From contig OY992835.1 in assembly GCA_963921425.1 (NCBI GenBank), positions 10,850,001 through 10,914,000 on the forward strand: a stretch of DNA of 64,000 nt, read 5' to 3'. Positions within the stretch are counted from its first letter, which is position 1; each line of letters begins with the position of its first letter. The notes beneath the pieces were generated by a model. The model saw only the letters and a list, made by a program, of their open reading frames with translations. It was not told the DNA's origin and ran no database searches. Positions 25,830 through 38,099 of the stretch are shown piece by piece. A program made the position numbers and the translations under genes. Source of the stretch: Dryas octopetala. Its lineage: Eukaryota > Streptophyta > Magnoliopsida > Rosales > Rosaceae.

Positions 25830-26470
25830 ACCCAACCAGACATAGCATTCTCTATCAAATAGATATGATAGTTTAGCCATATTCATACTTCTTTTCATTG
25901 GGTTGCTATTAAATGGATTCTTAGTTATCTTAAGCACACTTGCACATGTGGGATTGTTTATACACCAAGTTCACTTAAACTTATAGCTTTTTCCAATGTT
26001 GATTATGCATGATGATCGCCGATCTACTGGTAGTTATTGTATTTGCTTTAGTCCTAATTTGGTTTCAATGAGGTCTAAAAAGCAAGGTGTGGGGTCTCCC
26101 ATTTATTTAGCACATAAATCCAGTATCGACAGTTAGCATACACAACAGCAGTTCTCTCGTGGTTCCGATTGCTTTTCCGAGATCTTCATATTCATGTCGC
26201 GTATCCTAAATTTTGGTGTGACAAAAGTTCCCTAGATCTCGCCTCTAATCTAGTATTTCATGGAGATACAAGACATGAGGAGGTCGACTACCATAATTTG
26301 CTTGAAAATGTGGTTCGTAGAGAAGTTGACATTTGTTATGTTTCCTCTTATGATCAGGTTGCATATATTTTTACCAAAAGGTAAAAATCTCAGTGTTTCA
26401 AATACCTTGCTGACAAACTAGCTTCACGTTCCTAATCGATCTGCCAGCCTGCGGGGGTGTGATAAGCATG
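25830..26470 (+). pseudogene. Ty1/copia RT-RNase H remnant (copy B)
   Basis: The conceptual product carries the RT thumb/RNase H linkers: TRPDIAFSIK, then HWVAIKWILSYLKHTCTCGI, PSSLKLIAFSNVDYA and LLFRDLHIHVAYPKFWCDKS, ending DQVAYIFTKR. Several stop codons and frameshifts interrupt it. The part after about 26036 is shared with copy A; the upstream part exists only here. A CGGGGGTGTG tract near 26453 could be the polypurine tract. Confidence 0.8.
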
Positions 26471-28252
26471 TTGCGACTTAGCATGCAAGAGCTCTTGTTC
26501 CACTCTACTATTTGTTAATTACCTTGTATATTATCTTTGATAATTCATGTAAATATAGGATAAGTATAGTTGATACAGTCCGGCCATGTTAGACTCTTGT
26601 AAATTGATCATGTATTCTCCTAAAAGTATAATCAAATACCTCAGCATTATCTGAGGCTTGCCATTATTCAAACTCAAACTACTGCACTGTCCACACATTG
26701 GCTCTATATATCAATTATTTTCAGCAACCTTTTCTAAGTTGTTATTCTTCTCCATCTTGGAGGAAGTTATAGTAGAGACAATACACTTGATTAAGAAAAT
26801 AAATCTAATTCCATAATATATGCCTAATTACTTAATCAACTCCAAATCATAAATTTAAAAGATAATTCATTCAAAATTACATAATTAATCAATTGTTAAT
26901 CAAATCATAGATCAATTATGGGTTTATAATTTGTTAAAATTCCCAACAATTATTAACCCATCCTAACTTGGAACAGCAGCAATAAGTACCTCCTTGGATT
27001 TTTCTTTCTTGGGCAATTTCTTATCAGCAAGGTCTTTCTGAAACTGGAGTAAAAATGGATCCCCAATCCTCAGTTCTTCAAGCTCTGACTTTGCGAGCGG
27101 ATTATCAAGAAGCATTATCTCATCCTCCTTCCCAATTGGGATTTCTTTCATGGCTGATTCTAACTAATTAACTCAAGAAGCAGGATCCTTTTTCTTCTCC
27201 TTCTTAATTAGAAGAAGGAGGATCTTTTCTAAGAAACTAAATGGAGATTAAGATCGATGAGTAATACTTGAACTACTTTACAATGATTTTAGATATGAAA
27301 ACATTCTTGTCATTGCAAGCTACAACACTGGTTCATCCCCCCTTCCCATATATATATACCTCAAAACTCAAAAGTTTACCACCTTAGTTTCACATGGCTC
27401 ATCCTTGGAAAACGCATGCATGCAACTGCATTGGCTTGGTGTTGAGTATGTACAAGAACGGTTCTCTTTTTTCTCCTTCCTGAGTTGGATCACTTCTTCC
27501 TAATTAGATATGAAGGGTTTCTTATTCACTTTTTCTTTTGTTAGAAACCCAAGCACGAAACCTATGCTTCTTTAAGTGTGACCACTAGCGTGCAAATACA
27601 GGCAACTTCCCCTACTCACCAGATTTCCCACCCACTAAAATCCTCAATATATCACATTTTTATTGATATATTCTTTAGATGAGGGGGCAAGCTGTATGTT
27701 TAAAGCCACAAAGAAGGAGCAAGAAGGGAAAACCTTATTGGTGTTATTTTCACAAGATACAAATAATTGAAGATCTAGACTAACCACATATATATATAAT
27801 GAAAGACAACGTACAAAAGTTGCATGAATATAATCCCATGCTAGTTACTATATATATATTTCAGCTCCAATGCTCCATGGCCTACATTATATATTGCAAT
27901 GCCACATGGTAATAGTAATAGTAGCAGTCCTTTTTATCACCATAATCAAGTAGTGTTTTAATTTCCAAGTAATGTACATGATCCGGTGGATTTCCCTTAC
28001 TTTTATATAATTTAATTATACATTTTTCCTTTGCATGTAAGATGATCGAGCATGCATGACTGATGAAAGGGCTTGAGAGTTGGAGGGACAAACAATTGAA
28101 ATATTTTGGAGGGGCAATCCAATGCGAGGGACCACTTGCTAAATCAAATGGGGAATTAATCAAATATATAGTATCAAAAACAAACTGTAATTAGAAGATT
28201 GTATATATTGGGAGATACTGTTGAGAAGTTGGCAAGAGAAATAATAAGGGGA
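26036..28252. repeat. Segmental duplication, copy B
   Basis: Collinear with 21134-24008. It contains one unit of the 190-bp repeat instead of four and a much shorter C tract. It ends at the same point (GAGAAATAATAAGGGG), followed by unrelated sequence. Confidence 0.85.
26963..27151 (-). CDS. Small uncharacterised ORF, 62 aa
   Basis: A single-exon frame begins MKEIPIGKEDEIMLLDNPLA and ends KKEKSKEVLIAAVPS. It is charged, without signal peptide or membrane segment, and I do not recognise a family. In copy A (about 22083-22271) the same region has inserted bases after PIG and near the NPLA codons that break the frame, so only this copy is open. Intactness of one duplicate is weak support for function. 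It could be a fragment of a larger gene. Confidence 0.3.
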   Translation of the reverse strand: MKEIPIGKEDEIMLLDNPLAKSELEELRIGDPFLLQFQKDLADKKLPKKEKSKEVLIAAVPS

Positions 28253-31200
28253 TGTTACGTGCTCTATTTTTATTAAGTTGTTATTTTCTTTTGATCTTGC
28301 TTTTAACGTGGGATGGTGTGGTTGCTAGTTACTAGCTAGGATGTTGTTTCTTTATTTATAGAGATATTGGTTGTAATAAACACCTATATAAGGTGTCTAC
28401 TTAATTAATGAAAGAATGAGAAGATAATTAAGTAAATTTTATTTTTCAATTTACATAATAAATCATGTGTATATTTGAAATATTTGAAAATTTGTGGACC
28501 TCGTTAAAATAGCATATATTGTTATGTGTCTAAATTGAATTTATGCCTAGATAAAACAACTAAAAAGAACCTTTAAGAAACTAGATCCGCAGAATAAATG
28601 GGCTTTACCCAGAGAGTAATGACCAAAATATAAAAGAGATGATACTTTTTAAACACTAGAAAGAACTTGGAGGGCAAATAAAAGACTAGTCAAACAAGTA
28701 AATAAATAGCATTCATTTCCAAACAAACGAGGAAAGAGCAACAACTTATTTCTCACTATTCATATTCAAACTTACACATAAAAGAAAGTAAAATAAAGAA
28801 AAAGGTAAAGAGCCAAAATAAACTAGGAACAATTAATGGACTAAAAACTATCTAAATGCCAAAAACTTGGTGAGGAAATTGATTCAAAAGACAAGACAAA
28901 GCTGAACTTTGAATATTTAGATAAAATAGTATCACCTCTTGAGATCTGGGTTTTTTTTGGGGGGAAAGGTTGATGATGTCCCTTATTTCTTTTGTAGCTT
29001 AGTATTTATACCACTTTTTGAGGTTAGAGTTTGTCATGACTCTGTTTGGATGAGCTCCACATGTAGGGCCTCTTTTGATCTCCTTTTAAAACTCATATAA
29101 CCTCGTACTATTGTCAGCTTTATGCATGCCACATCTTGTCATTCCCAGCTAAAATAGTAGCATGACAATGTTACTTTTGAGAGTTTGTCTCCTTGGATGA
29201 CATCTTGAATTTCTCTTTGTCTCTTGTTTTCTATCTCTAGCCCAAATTGTTGGAAACTGTTAAGTGTCAAACTATGACCAGAAGGTTAGCTTAGGCCGAG
29301 AGGCTGTATTCTCAGCCGAGAAATTAGGATTTTTTTTTTTTTTGACTGATTTTGACTTGTCTTATATTCTTCTTTCGCGCAGCAAAGCCAGGGGGTGGCG
29401 TCTTAGGACTAGCCCTAACAAATACAGTACGTAGTTTTGTTCATTGTTCTCAAGATCTAGCTTCTCTATTGGTCTTGTTTTCTGGTACCTTCAATTTAGC
29501 TTATCTATTAGTTTGCCCAAAAACGTTGTTAAACATAATTAAGCTTGAGCCAGACCACGAGCGTTGTTGTTCTTCTTGAAAACTTATTAGTTGTCTCTTT
29601 TTTAAGGAACACAATATTTTGAACTCTTTGAAAAACGTACAAACTTCATTACAAGACACGAATTTATGAGAATGATAAATCAGTGACTGTCAAGTGTCAA
29701 CCCAGCATATATATATATATATATATATATATCCATGTTAGTAGGCTTGGTAGCTCAGGGGGGAGAAAGGCACCTGCATGGCCCCTCTTGAAATGGATTT
29801 CCATAGGGCTACCATTTTTTCAAAAGGGCTATGATTTCACTAGTTCATCTTAAAATAATGGCTAGTAATCAGACAAACAACCAAGCCCTTCATTTGATTC
29901 TCACGTTTGGTTGTCAAGAAAACAAATGAATCATGTATGGGTCATACATTGTTCTTGGGTCATCATGTATGGGCCTTAATTTGCAAAGTGTGGAGGACGT
30001 TAGAGCTGGTTTATTAAGGCCCTGATGGGTCAGTAGGTAGGTGTTTGTTTTGGGCTTTGGCCCCTCAATTACCAAAAAATAAAATAAAATTACATTTTTG
30101 GTCCTCATAATTTGACTCAGTTTCCACTTATGTCCTCGTTATTTTAATTTTGACAATTTTGATCATGTAATTTTGTTCAACTAGCTAGTAATCAAATCCA
30201 AAAGTCTAACACCATCAAAAATTAGACGGAATGCTAACATGTCAGCACATTACACATCATTTTTGTATAAACTTTGTGTCCCTACTATTTTTCTCTCACC
30301 CACTAAGTGAACATTATTAATTTCAAAAGATCTATATATATAATTTGATTTATGACAAATTAATTAGGATATTATAATAACGACAACTTGAAATATGTAT
30401 TAAAAATAGTTCAATGGGTGAAGGTAGGTGAGATAAACGGTTAGAATTAAGATATGTTTAGGGTTCAATTTGTTCTAAAATAACCAAAACCCTAAAGGTT
30501 AAAAATTTAATGGTAAAATAAAGAAATAGCTAATATAGAAATACAATAGCTATGATATAAACTTACAAACAAATAATCACTATATTTTTTATGGGTATTT
30601 CATGTTTGACTATGAGAAATGGATATCTCATGTTTTTATGTTGTTAGTTCTAATGATTTGATAGAAATTGTTGAATTTGATTATATATACATGAGATATC
30701 TCAATCCCAAAAAAAAAAAGAGAGGGCGCTCTTCATTTTCTGTTAGAATACATAGGATCAAACATACATGCATCATGCACTTTTGTTTTTCATCTCATGC
30801 ATAGTTTTCTAAAATTTAATTTCTATGAAGTTGCTAACAAGCTCAAAATTTCTCTAGAAATGTAGGATATTGGAAGAAATTAATTAAAATATGTTAAAGT
30901 TTAATTTTTTTCATTTGTTAAATGTATTTTTATCGTATTTATTTATTTGAGCAAAAAATGAACATGGCCCAAATACTCCTACTTTAGCCCAAATAAGGAT
31001 ATAAATATTAGAAGCTCATACCGGTTTCTTATTTTTCAAGTTATCATTTCATCTTTTGACCAACTTTCTTATAAATGCTCAAATCGTAGGCCAATTGATG
31101 GTCTTCATGTTTATTGAAAGAGAGGAAAAGACCAAATTGCTCATAACCAACTTCTCTAAAATATTAGAGTTGGTTAAGCGCCCCACGAATTGAAAAATTC

Positions 31201-31726
31201 AGAATTTATATAATACAAGAAAGCTCAGGAGAGAGTCATTCCATTTCAAGCTCAATTAGAATTTGTCAAATTTATTGTAATTCAATTTTCTTGAATTCAA
31301 GACCTTCAATAGGTTTATAGTGTCCAATTAAGGCATTTATAGCGCGATTAAGGCAATTACTAAATATAAACCTTGTAATAGGTTGTTTGGACTCATGTTC
31401 AAGTTATAATGAAGTTTATAGTTCTTGTTTAATTCCATTTTGATCATTGCCTTTAATTCATTGTTATTTACGTTTTAGTCAGATTTATTGTTTATTTAGC
31501 AGTTTAATTGCCTTTTAATTTCAAAATAAATATTAAGTTCTAGCCTAATTTAGGCATAAAAGGAACCTACACTTAACCACTTCCCTTTTAAGTCTCGTTT
31601 CATTCAAGTTAGACTTAAGGCAATTTCCACACATTATACCACTTACCCTTTTTACTTTGAGAAATGCTAGCTACCTCCTATATATACCTTCTCATTCGAC
31701 CTTATCTCTTATTATTTTCATTTCAT
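28253..31726. other. Intergenic, AT-rich, no gene recognised
   Basis: The first 205 bp (28254-28458) start TGTTACG, carry CTATATAAGG and end TTTACA, which resembles a solo LTR, but no target duplication is present. A (AT)n run lies at 29706-29733. A block near 30412-30490 (GAAGGTAGGTGAGATAA) resembles one at 53572-53650. Open frames here look random. Confidence 0.35.
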
Positions 31727-31975
31727 AATTGAAACCGTTCATTTTTTAAATCAATATTTAAATGTTATCTCTGCAAACAAAATAAAATCAACCAAATCGA
31801 AAATTATTTAGTTATGCAACTATTATGAACTAATCAGACAATTTTTGTAACAGTTAGACTCACTGTCTTTTTATTTGATAACAGCTACATAACCAAACGA
31901 TTTTCAATTTGGTTGTTTTATTTGTTGATATGATCATTAAAATATGATATAAAAAAATGAACGGTTATAATTATG
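31727..31975. mobile_element. Fold-back MITE (copy 3)
   Basis: AACCGTTCATTTTTTAAATC on the left pairs with the complement of AAAAAAATGAACGGTT on the right, and AACCAAATCGAAAATTATTT pairs with ACGATTTTCAATTTGGTTG. The inner AACCAAATC-type motif is shared with copies 1, 2 and 4. No target duplication was defined. Confidence 0.65.
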
Positions 31976-34572
31976 AAATTATACTACATAATGAGACTAA
32001 TAAGAAAGAAAATATAAAAAGACAGAAGATTGGAAAATGTCATTCATTATGGTTACCCATTTTTCTAGGAAATCGATTACCTCAAGAACCAGTCGCCTTA
32101 AAATCGCAAAATAGAACATGTTTTATAGCTTCTTCTATTGGATCATAAGAAACTTGTATTCAAGGTCCAAAATAAAAAGGGCAAACAAAAGGCGACAAAT
32201 AACGTGTTATTTATTTAGAGAAAAACTTATTTATGATAGGGATATAAGCTGATTTGGTATCCCAAGAGATATTTTATGTCTTGAAATTAGAGAAATTTTA
32301 GAAATTTTAGAAATTTTTATGTGATGAAGTATAAAAACATATGTATCATCATGTTATTAGATTTTGATATCAAATCAATCATATCTTTATTGTAAGGATG
32401 TGTTTCTCATTTATCTAATTTTATTATAGTCCAATTATAATCAGATTTTCTTTGTTGGGGTTCGGCCCTCCATAGTACCTATTTTGAGATTCTAAACATT
32501 ATATCTCTATTCTACATATATCATGAATGAATGCCAATCAATATAGATTGTAGTTGAGTTAATCAAACTAATTATGTTGTGTGCTACTGTGCTGCGTATT
32601 TCGCTAACCAACATCACAGCCTTGAATGAATCAAGTTAAGGATTTGAATGGGCTAAATTCAACCGTCAACCCATTCAAAATTTCAAATCCTTTATGCCCA
32701 TTGAATACTACGTGTAAGAGTAAAACCACCTCCCACTGGCCCATATCATTCCCAATGGCCCAATCCAATGAGCCCAATTGCTCTTGGCATACTATAACTG
32801 GTTCCGAGTTTGTGCACATTTAAGTGCACACATGTACTTGTTCATCTTCTCTTCAATCCCATCAATTAAATCTCCCTAATTCAAACACAATCTTAAGAGT
32901 AATATCATGGCAGGTTACATTGGGCAAGGGTTGAGCTATCGTGTCATACAACAGCTTACTATATGGCTTATACGAAAGACATTAGATTTATATATATATA
33001 TATATATATGAAAAAGGTGATTCAAATTTGAGATTTGTCCAAAATTGTGGAGATTGGAGAAAAATATCATGACACTTATATAGCTTGCTGGTGAGAGGGA
33101 TTAGATCTGATGTGACTTTTAGAGGGGACCCAAAGTTGATAGATTTCGAATAGCCATCAAGGCTAGTTCCAAAGCAAAAGGAGAAATCTCCTACTTTTAC
33201 GAAACTTCTTCAATGTTATTGTATTAATGATGTAGCCACCTGCCATAATATTACTGCATGCAAACAAACTATTCATACATTAATCAAAGGTCTCCTAACA
33301 TCGTTTGATTTGTTATCAATTGGCATTCTAATCTTTATGTTTGTCTGGTAATAGCTGTAAGTTCATATCAATCGGATAGGTATAAGAACCTGCTTTTGGA
33401 ATGCATATCTCATTTTACAAAAGAGAAAAACATTTTCTTGTATTACAAAAACAACTATGCATTTAATTTCTATGTAAGAATGTTATGTATGTTGGAGAAA
33501 AAAAATTAGAAAAAATAGTTGAAGTGAATAGTATTGTCCTTTTGTAAATCAACACTTAAGAGCATTCACAATGGTTGTTTAATAGTTCAATGAAATAGTT
33601 CAATTTTTTGAACTATTTTGACATTTATTGAACTTAACTGTAGTTTTACTTGCAATGATACACTTCAATAGCTTCTTATTAGGGTTGTTGATTTGAGAGT
33701 CAGCCGTCACCCCTCCTTCCCCTTCCCTCCCCTCCTCCCCCTTTTGTTGTACCCCTCCCCTTTCCCCTTTAGTCATCCTTTGCTGCACCACCTCACGCGA
33801 AAAGCACACGACATTTTTTAATAAAAATTTGGCTGAAGCCGTAAGAAATTGATCCCCATTACCTATTTTTTAAAATTTTGATATTTTCTTTTTTTGAAAA
33901 GAAAATTTGATACTTTAATTTACCAAATATTTAAGAACAAAAACATTCGTCTCTTACTCGTGATCAGTAAAATATTACTTGATTTTTGGGGCCAGTAATT
34001 TGCTCGCTCTTCATAACTATTGTTTCGATCTACTTTACCATAATTTCTCAACTGCCACGTTTTACATAGCAGCTGACATCAATAATTAAATTGTTTTCTG
34101 GATTAAAGACATAAGATGACTGCACTTTAAATTTACTCAAACAGCTAGATTAATAGGTAATAATTCATTTTAGGACCGAAAATGATGTTCTTACTCTAAA
34201 CTTAATTATGACCATATATTTCATTTACTTGGTATTCATTATTGCAACATTGGCTCCTTTTACTCTAACAAAAAGAGAGAGAGAGAGAGGTAACATTTTG
34301 AATTTTTGTAGCTTTTATATATGTAGCCAACATCATTATTTCCATCAAACTATTTCTCCACTCACTTTATATTTTAACCATATTCTCATTATTTTCAAAT
34401 TACTCTTACCCCTTCTCCTTCATTAAACCATAAAAATTCCTAACTAATTAAAAATATAGAAAATTAGGAAATCCCCATCAAATTTATATTTCTTTGATTA
34501 AAACCCACATACTTCTTTTTTAATGTATTAGCCCCTTTAACTAGTTATCAACTCACCTACTTTCATATATAG
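31976..34572. other. Intergenic, no gene recognised
   Basis: AT-rich sequence with a (TA)n run at about 32990-33010 and a GA run near 34275. The frames at 32626-32823 and 33600-33809 lack any domain. Confidence 0.4.
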
Positions 34573-34989
34573 AGGAGTACTCTAAAACTAAGGAGTGCTC
34601 TAAAACTAACTGATTAGCAAGTTAATATAAAGCTAATCATGTTTTTGGGACCACCACATAACTAATCTCATAATCCGAATCGTCAATTATTTAGGCCATA
34701 CTTCAAAGATCATCATTGCAAAAAATCAACTAAATCAGAAATCATTTAGTCATTTAATTTATATCAAATAAATAGACGATCAGTATTTTTGATAAAAACA
34801 TATACATAGTTATTGTTATAATTAAATGACTAAATAACTTTTGATTTTTAAGATTTTTTACAGGGATGATTTTTGAAGTAGGACCTAAAAAATAGACGAT
34901 TCGTATTTTGAGATTACATTGTGCGGTGAGCTCAACATGGTTGTTAGTTTTGTATTAACTTACTAACTAGTTCGTTTTAGAGTATTCTT
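34573..34989. mobile_element. Fold-back MITE (copy 4)
   Basis: The left arm CTCTAAAACTAACTGATTAG...AAGTTAATA pairs with the complement of the right arm TATTAACTTACTAACTAGTTCGTTTTAGAG. The inner arms carry AAAAAATCAACTAAATCAG and a GGGATGATTTTTGAAG block, matching the common core of copies 1-3. A TA run adjoins the right end. The left 17 bp (CTCTAAAACTAAGGAGTG) are duplicated, leaving the exact start uncertain. Confidence 0.7.
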
Positions 34990-36339
34990 ATATATATATA
35001 TATATATTTCCTAGTTCGCATTTTTTAAAATTCAAATATTGTAAATCTTTTTTATGCCTTAAACCTCTTGTGAGACATTTTATAATTATTTGATTCTTAA
35101 TTGTTGGTAACTAGTGTTATTGCTTCTTAAATCTTTGGTGCTTTTAATACTCATAATTCATTGTTTGGACTTTATTGTTTTTGAATTTCAAATATGAATT
35201 TTTTATAAATTTCTAAACAATAATAAAATTCGAATTATGCAATAAGTACGAATCTAAGGAATATACTTCAACGCACCTACACCATAAAATTTCACTACTC
35301 ACGTATCTATTGATTTCTATACTTTATCTTATAAGAATTAATGTGTATTAATAAGGTTACACAATAACTAAGTGACCTACACTAACAAGTAAATATAATG
35401 AACCAACATATAATTCTCATAAACAAATAAATAACTTACAACAACAAATGAACAAATATTTGTATAAAAAACAAATTAAGGAAACTACATGAATTATTCA
35501 ATAAGAACTTACGTTACCATAATTTAATAAGGAACATACATTTAATAAAAATACTATAAAGAACCTACATCAAAATCCTACAATAGAAACCTACATCATG
35601 AATTATTTAATAAGGAACCTATATTTAATAAAAATACAATAGCTAATACATGGCAACATGAGACACACAAAAAAAGAATAGTCTTATAACATAAAAACTC
35701 ACATATCTCCAATAAAAATAAAAAAGCTCACATATCTATTACTTTCTATATTTAAATACGAACAATTATAATTCTAATAATTTAATGATTCTCTATAATT
35801 AGTGATTTGAAGAGAGAAATTTGAAAGCAACATTAATTACATAATGACAAAACATGTAAACAATTAAAAATTAATAGATTATTGTTATCCTACGTGACGT
35901 CAAATTTTGAATATAGGGTTTGCCTTTAGCTATTAAAAAAGAGTAATAATGTTAGACTTTATAAAAAATTAATTTAAGGGATTAATATCCTAATATCCCT
36001 TTTAAAATAATGTAGCCATGAACGTCATTATAATTTGTGTTTTTTTTTTAAAGTCCATTACATAAAATAGACTATTTTTAAGGTCCAACAATTACAGTGA
36101 AATATTGTAGCGGCCCACTTTAACAGGCCAACAATAACAGCGTTACTGTATCTAGTGCGCTACAGTAACTTTTGTGCCATTTTTTTTTTCTACCTTTTTA
36201 AAAAAAACCATAGTGGCAATTATTTATTGCCACTATCAAACAGTAACTATTTTCAATTTTTTACTATGCGAAAAAAACTCAGAAATAAGACAACTTATAT
36301 AAATCATAGCCTCACTTACATATATAAATATACAATCAT
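34990..36339. other. Intergenic, AT-rich, no gene recognised
   Basis: Repeated short phrases (AACCTACAT, TAATAAGGAAC) near 35380-35700 suggest low-order repetition. No coding region is supported. Confidence 0.4.
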
Positions 36340-36855
36340 AAACCCACTTATATATTGTTACTGCTTGTTAATAACAACCATATGCCCCACTTATATATTG
36401 TTACTTATATATTATTACTGACAAGCAATAACAACTATAATCTCCACTTACATATTGTTACTAAAATGCAGTAACAACCATAATTCTCACTTATATATTA
36501 TTATTGACAAGTAGTAACAACCATAGCCCCACTTACATATTGTTAATACTTGTCAATAACAATCATAGCCCACTTACATATTATTATTGACAAACAGTAA
36601 CAATCATAGCTCTCACTAATATATTGTTACTGACAAGTAATAACAACTATAACCCCACTTACATATTGTTACTGCTTGTCAGTAACAACCATGGCCTCAC
36701 TTATATATTGTTATTGCTTGATAGTAACAATCATAGCCTCATATGTTACTATTTGTCGTTAATAATCATAGTCCTCACTTATATATTATTAGTGAACAAA
36801 CAATAACAATCTTAGTCCTCACTTATATATTATTACCGACAAAGAGTAACACTTC
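36340..36855 (+). repeat. Minisatellite of about 58-bp period with internal palindrome
   Basis: About nine to ten degenerate copies of a unit built on CACTTACATATTGTTACTG, a short loop and CAGTAACAACCATAGCCC. Each unit contains GTTACTG facing CAGTAAC, so single strands could form a small hairpin in every copy. The open frames crossing it (36155-36421, 36624-36806) are by-products. Confidence 0.8.
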
Positions 36856-37468
36856 AATAACACTTCAGTAACACTTCAATAACACATGCAATGTATAAAC
36901 TCGAAGCAGAATTCAAGTTGTATCAGTTCCTCATCCTCAGAGTGAGCTCCAACTGGAAAAGAAAAAAGAGAAAAAGTTTGTTCAGCTAAAGGAAACAGTA
37001 ACAACAACCGCTTTTAAGAATGAAATCATTTATACAAGAAAAGAGACACAGCAAAACTGATCTTTTATTACCACCTAAGATTATTTCACTAAACTATTTT
37101 CCCAAAAACCAAACACAGACACACCAAGACAAAAAAAAAAAAAAAATCCTAATCTATTATTAAACTATACAGTTCACTTCATTTCAGTAATTAAATCTCT
37201 AAAACTCAAAAAGGAATATTCCTTGCTCAATTTTCAGCACCCAATCAGGCCACAAGAAAGATTTCACAATCCTATACCTCCATTGGTTGCACTCAAACTA
37301 ACTACTTGACTTTAATCAAAATAAAAATTCCAAATTCCACTTTCTAGTCTTTTCCTCCACTTTCTCAGCAACCAAACACAGCTTAACCGAAACCAGAACA
37401 TAAAAACACAAAAAACAAAACCAAGATCAAACTTACCCAAAAGAGAAGAAAGAACAACGAGTACATAC

Positions 37469-37906
37469 CCTAGTGATCCACATCACCTAGACCTCCACCG
37501 AGGCATAGGGTTCTGCCTGTCCTTCCAACCATAAAGAGCGAACTTGGTAGCGACAAACCCAATCAACAAAGAGGCCCCGAAGAGCACGAACTGACCAACT
37601 GCGATGGGCAAGCAAATTGCGATCTTTACCTTCAATCTTCATCATGTGGTTCCAAAACGGATCCGCGGTGAACCCGGTGGACCCGAGAAACGCAAATGGG
37701 TAGCGGAATCCGAAGTGGTGGGTGCTGTTGCTGCTGCTTTGATGGATGTGGTTGTGGTGGTGGTAGTGGTGGCCGTTCTCATTGTCATTGTTTTCGTCAT
37801 GGACGGTGAGGATGTAGTTGGGGTGATCGGACGATGGAGAGGAGAGGAGAGGAGAGGAGAGGAGAGGCGAGATGAGACTGTTGTCTGCTATGGAGAGCCG
37901 TAACAA
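37469..37906 (-). CDS. Uncharacterised small membrane-protein-like gene with a frame break
   Basis: The first part (from the ATG at 37906) reads HHYHHHNHIHQSSSNSTHHF, then GFRYPFAFLGSTGFTADPFW and NHMMKIE. In that frame it runs on to a stop at 37487. However, the +1 frame after KIE gives a far more protein-like end: VGQFVLFGASLLIGFVATKF, then ALYGWKDRQNPMPRWRSR and a stop at 37483-37485, that is, one membrane helix and a basic tail. Removing 31 bases bounded by GT and AG would join the two, but this is much shorter than known plant introns, so a one-base indel is as likely. A 3' UTR intron (about 36953-37468, GT-AG) appears to follow. Product unknown. Confidence 0.5.
37838..37868 (+). repeat. 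(GGAGA)n microsatellite
   Basis: About six GGAGA-type units, within the N-terminal coding part of the 37.5-kb locus, where they would encode Ser/Leu/Pro repeats on the minus strand. Confidence 0.85.
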
Positions 37907-38099
37907 TATGGCAGATGAAAAATGAAGCTACACTCAGAGAGAGAGAGAGAGAGAGGGAAAATGATGGAGACAAATGTGAGAGAGGTGCGATCTGAGGGAT
38001 CTGTGAGACGAAGAATAGAGAGTGAGAGGGAAAGAGACGGAGTGACAGACGGAGACTTATCTTTTTTTTTTTTTTTTTTGCCAAACACTAGACCTCCTT

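Noticed and set aside
28254..28458. Solo LTR (TGTTACG...TTTACA with internal TATA)
   Set aside because: No 5-bp target duplication, and the left edge coincides with the segmental duplication breakpoint; kept only as a remark.
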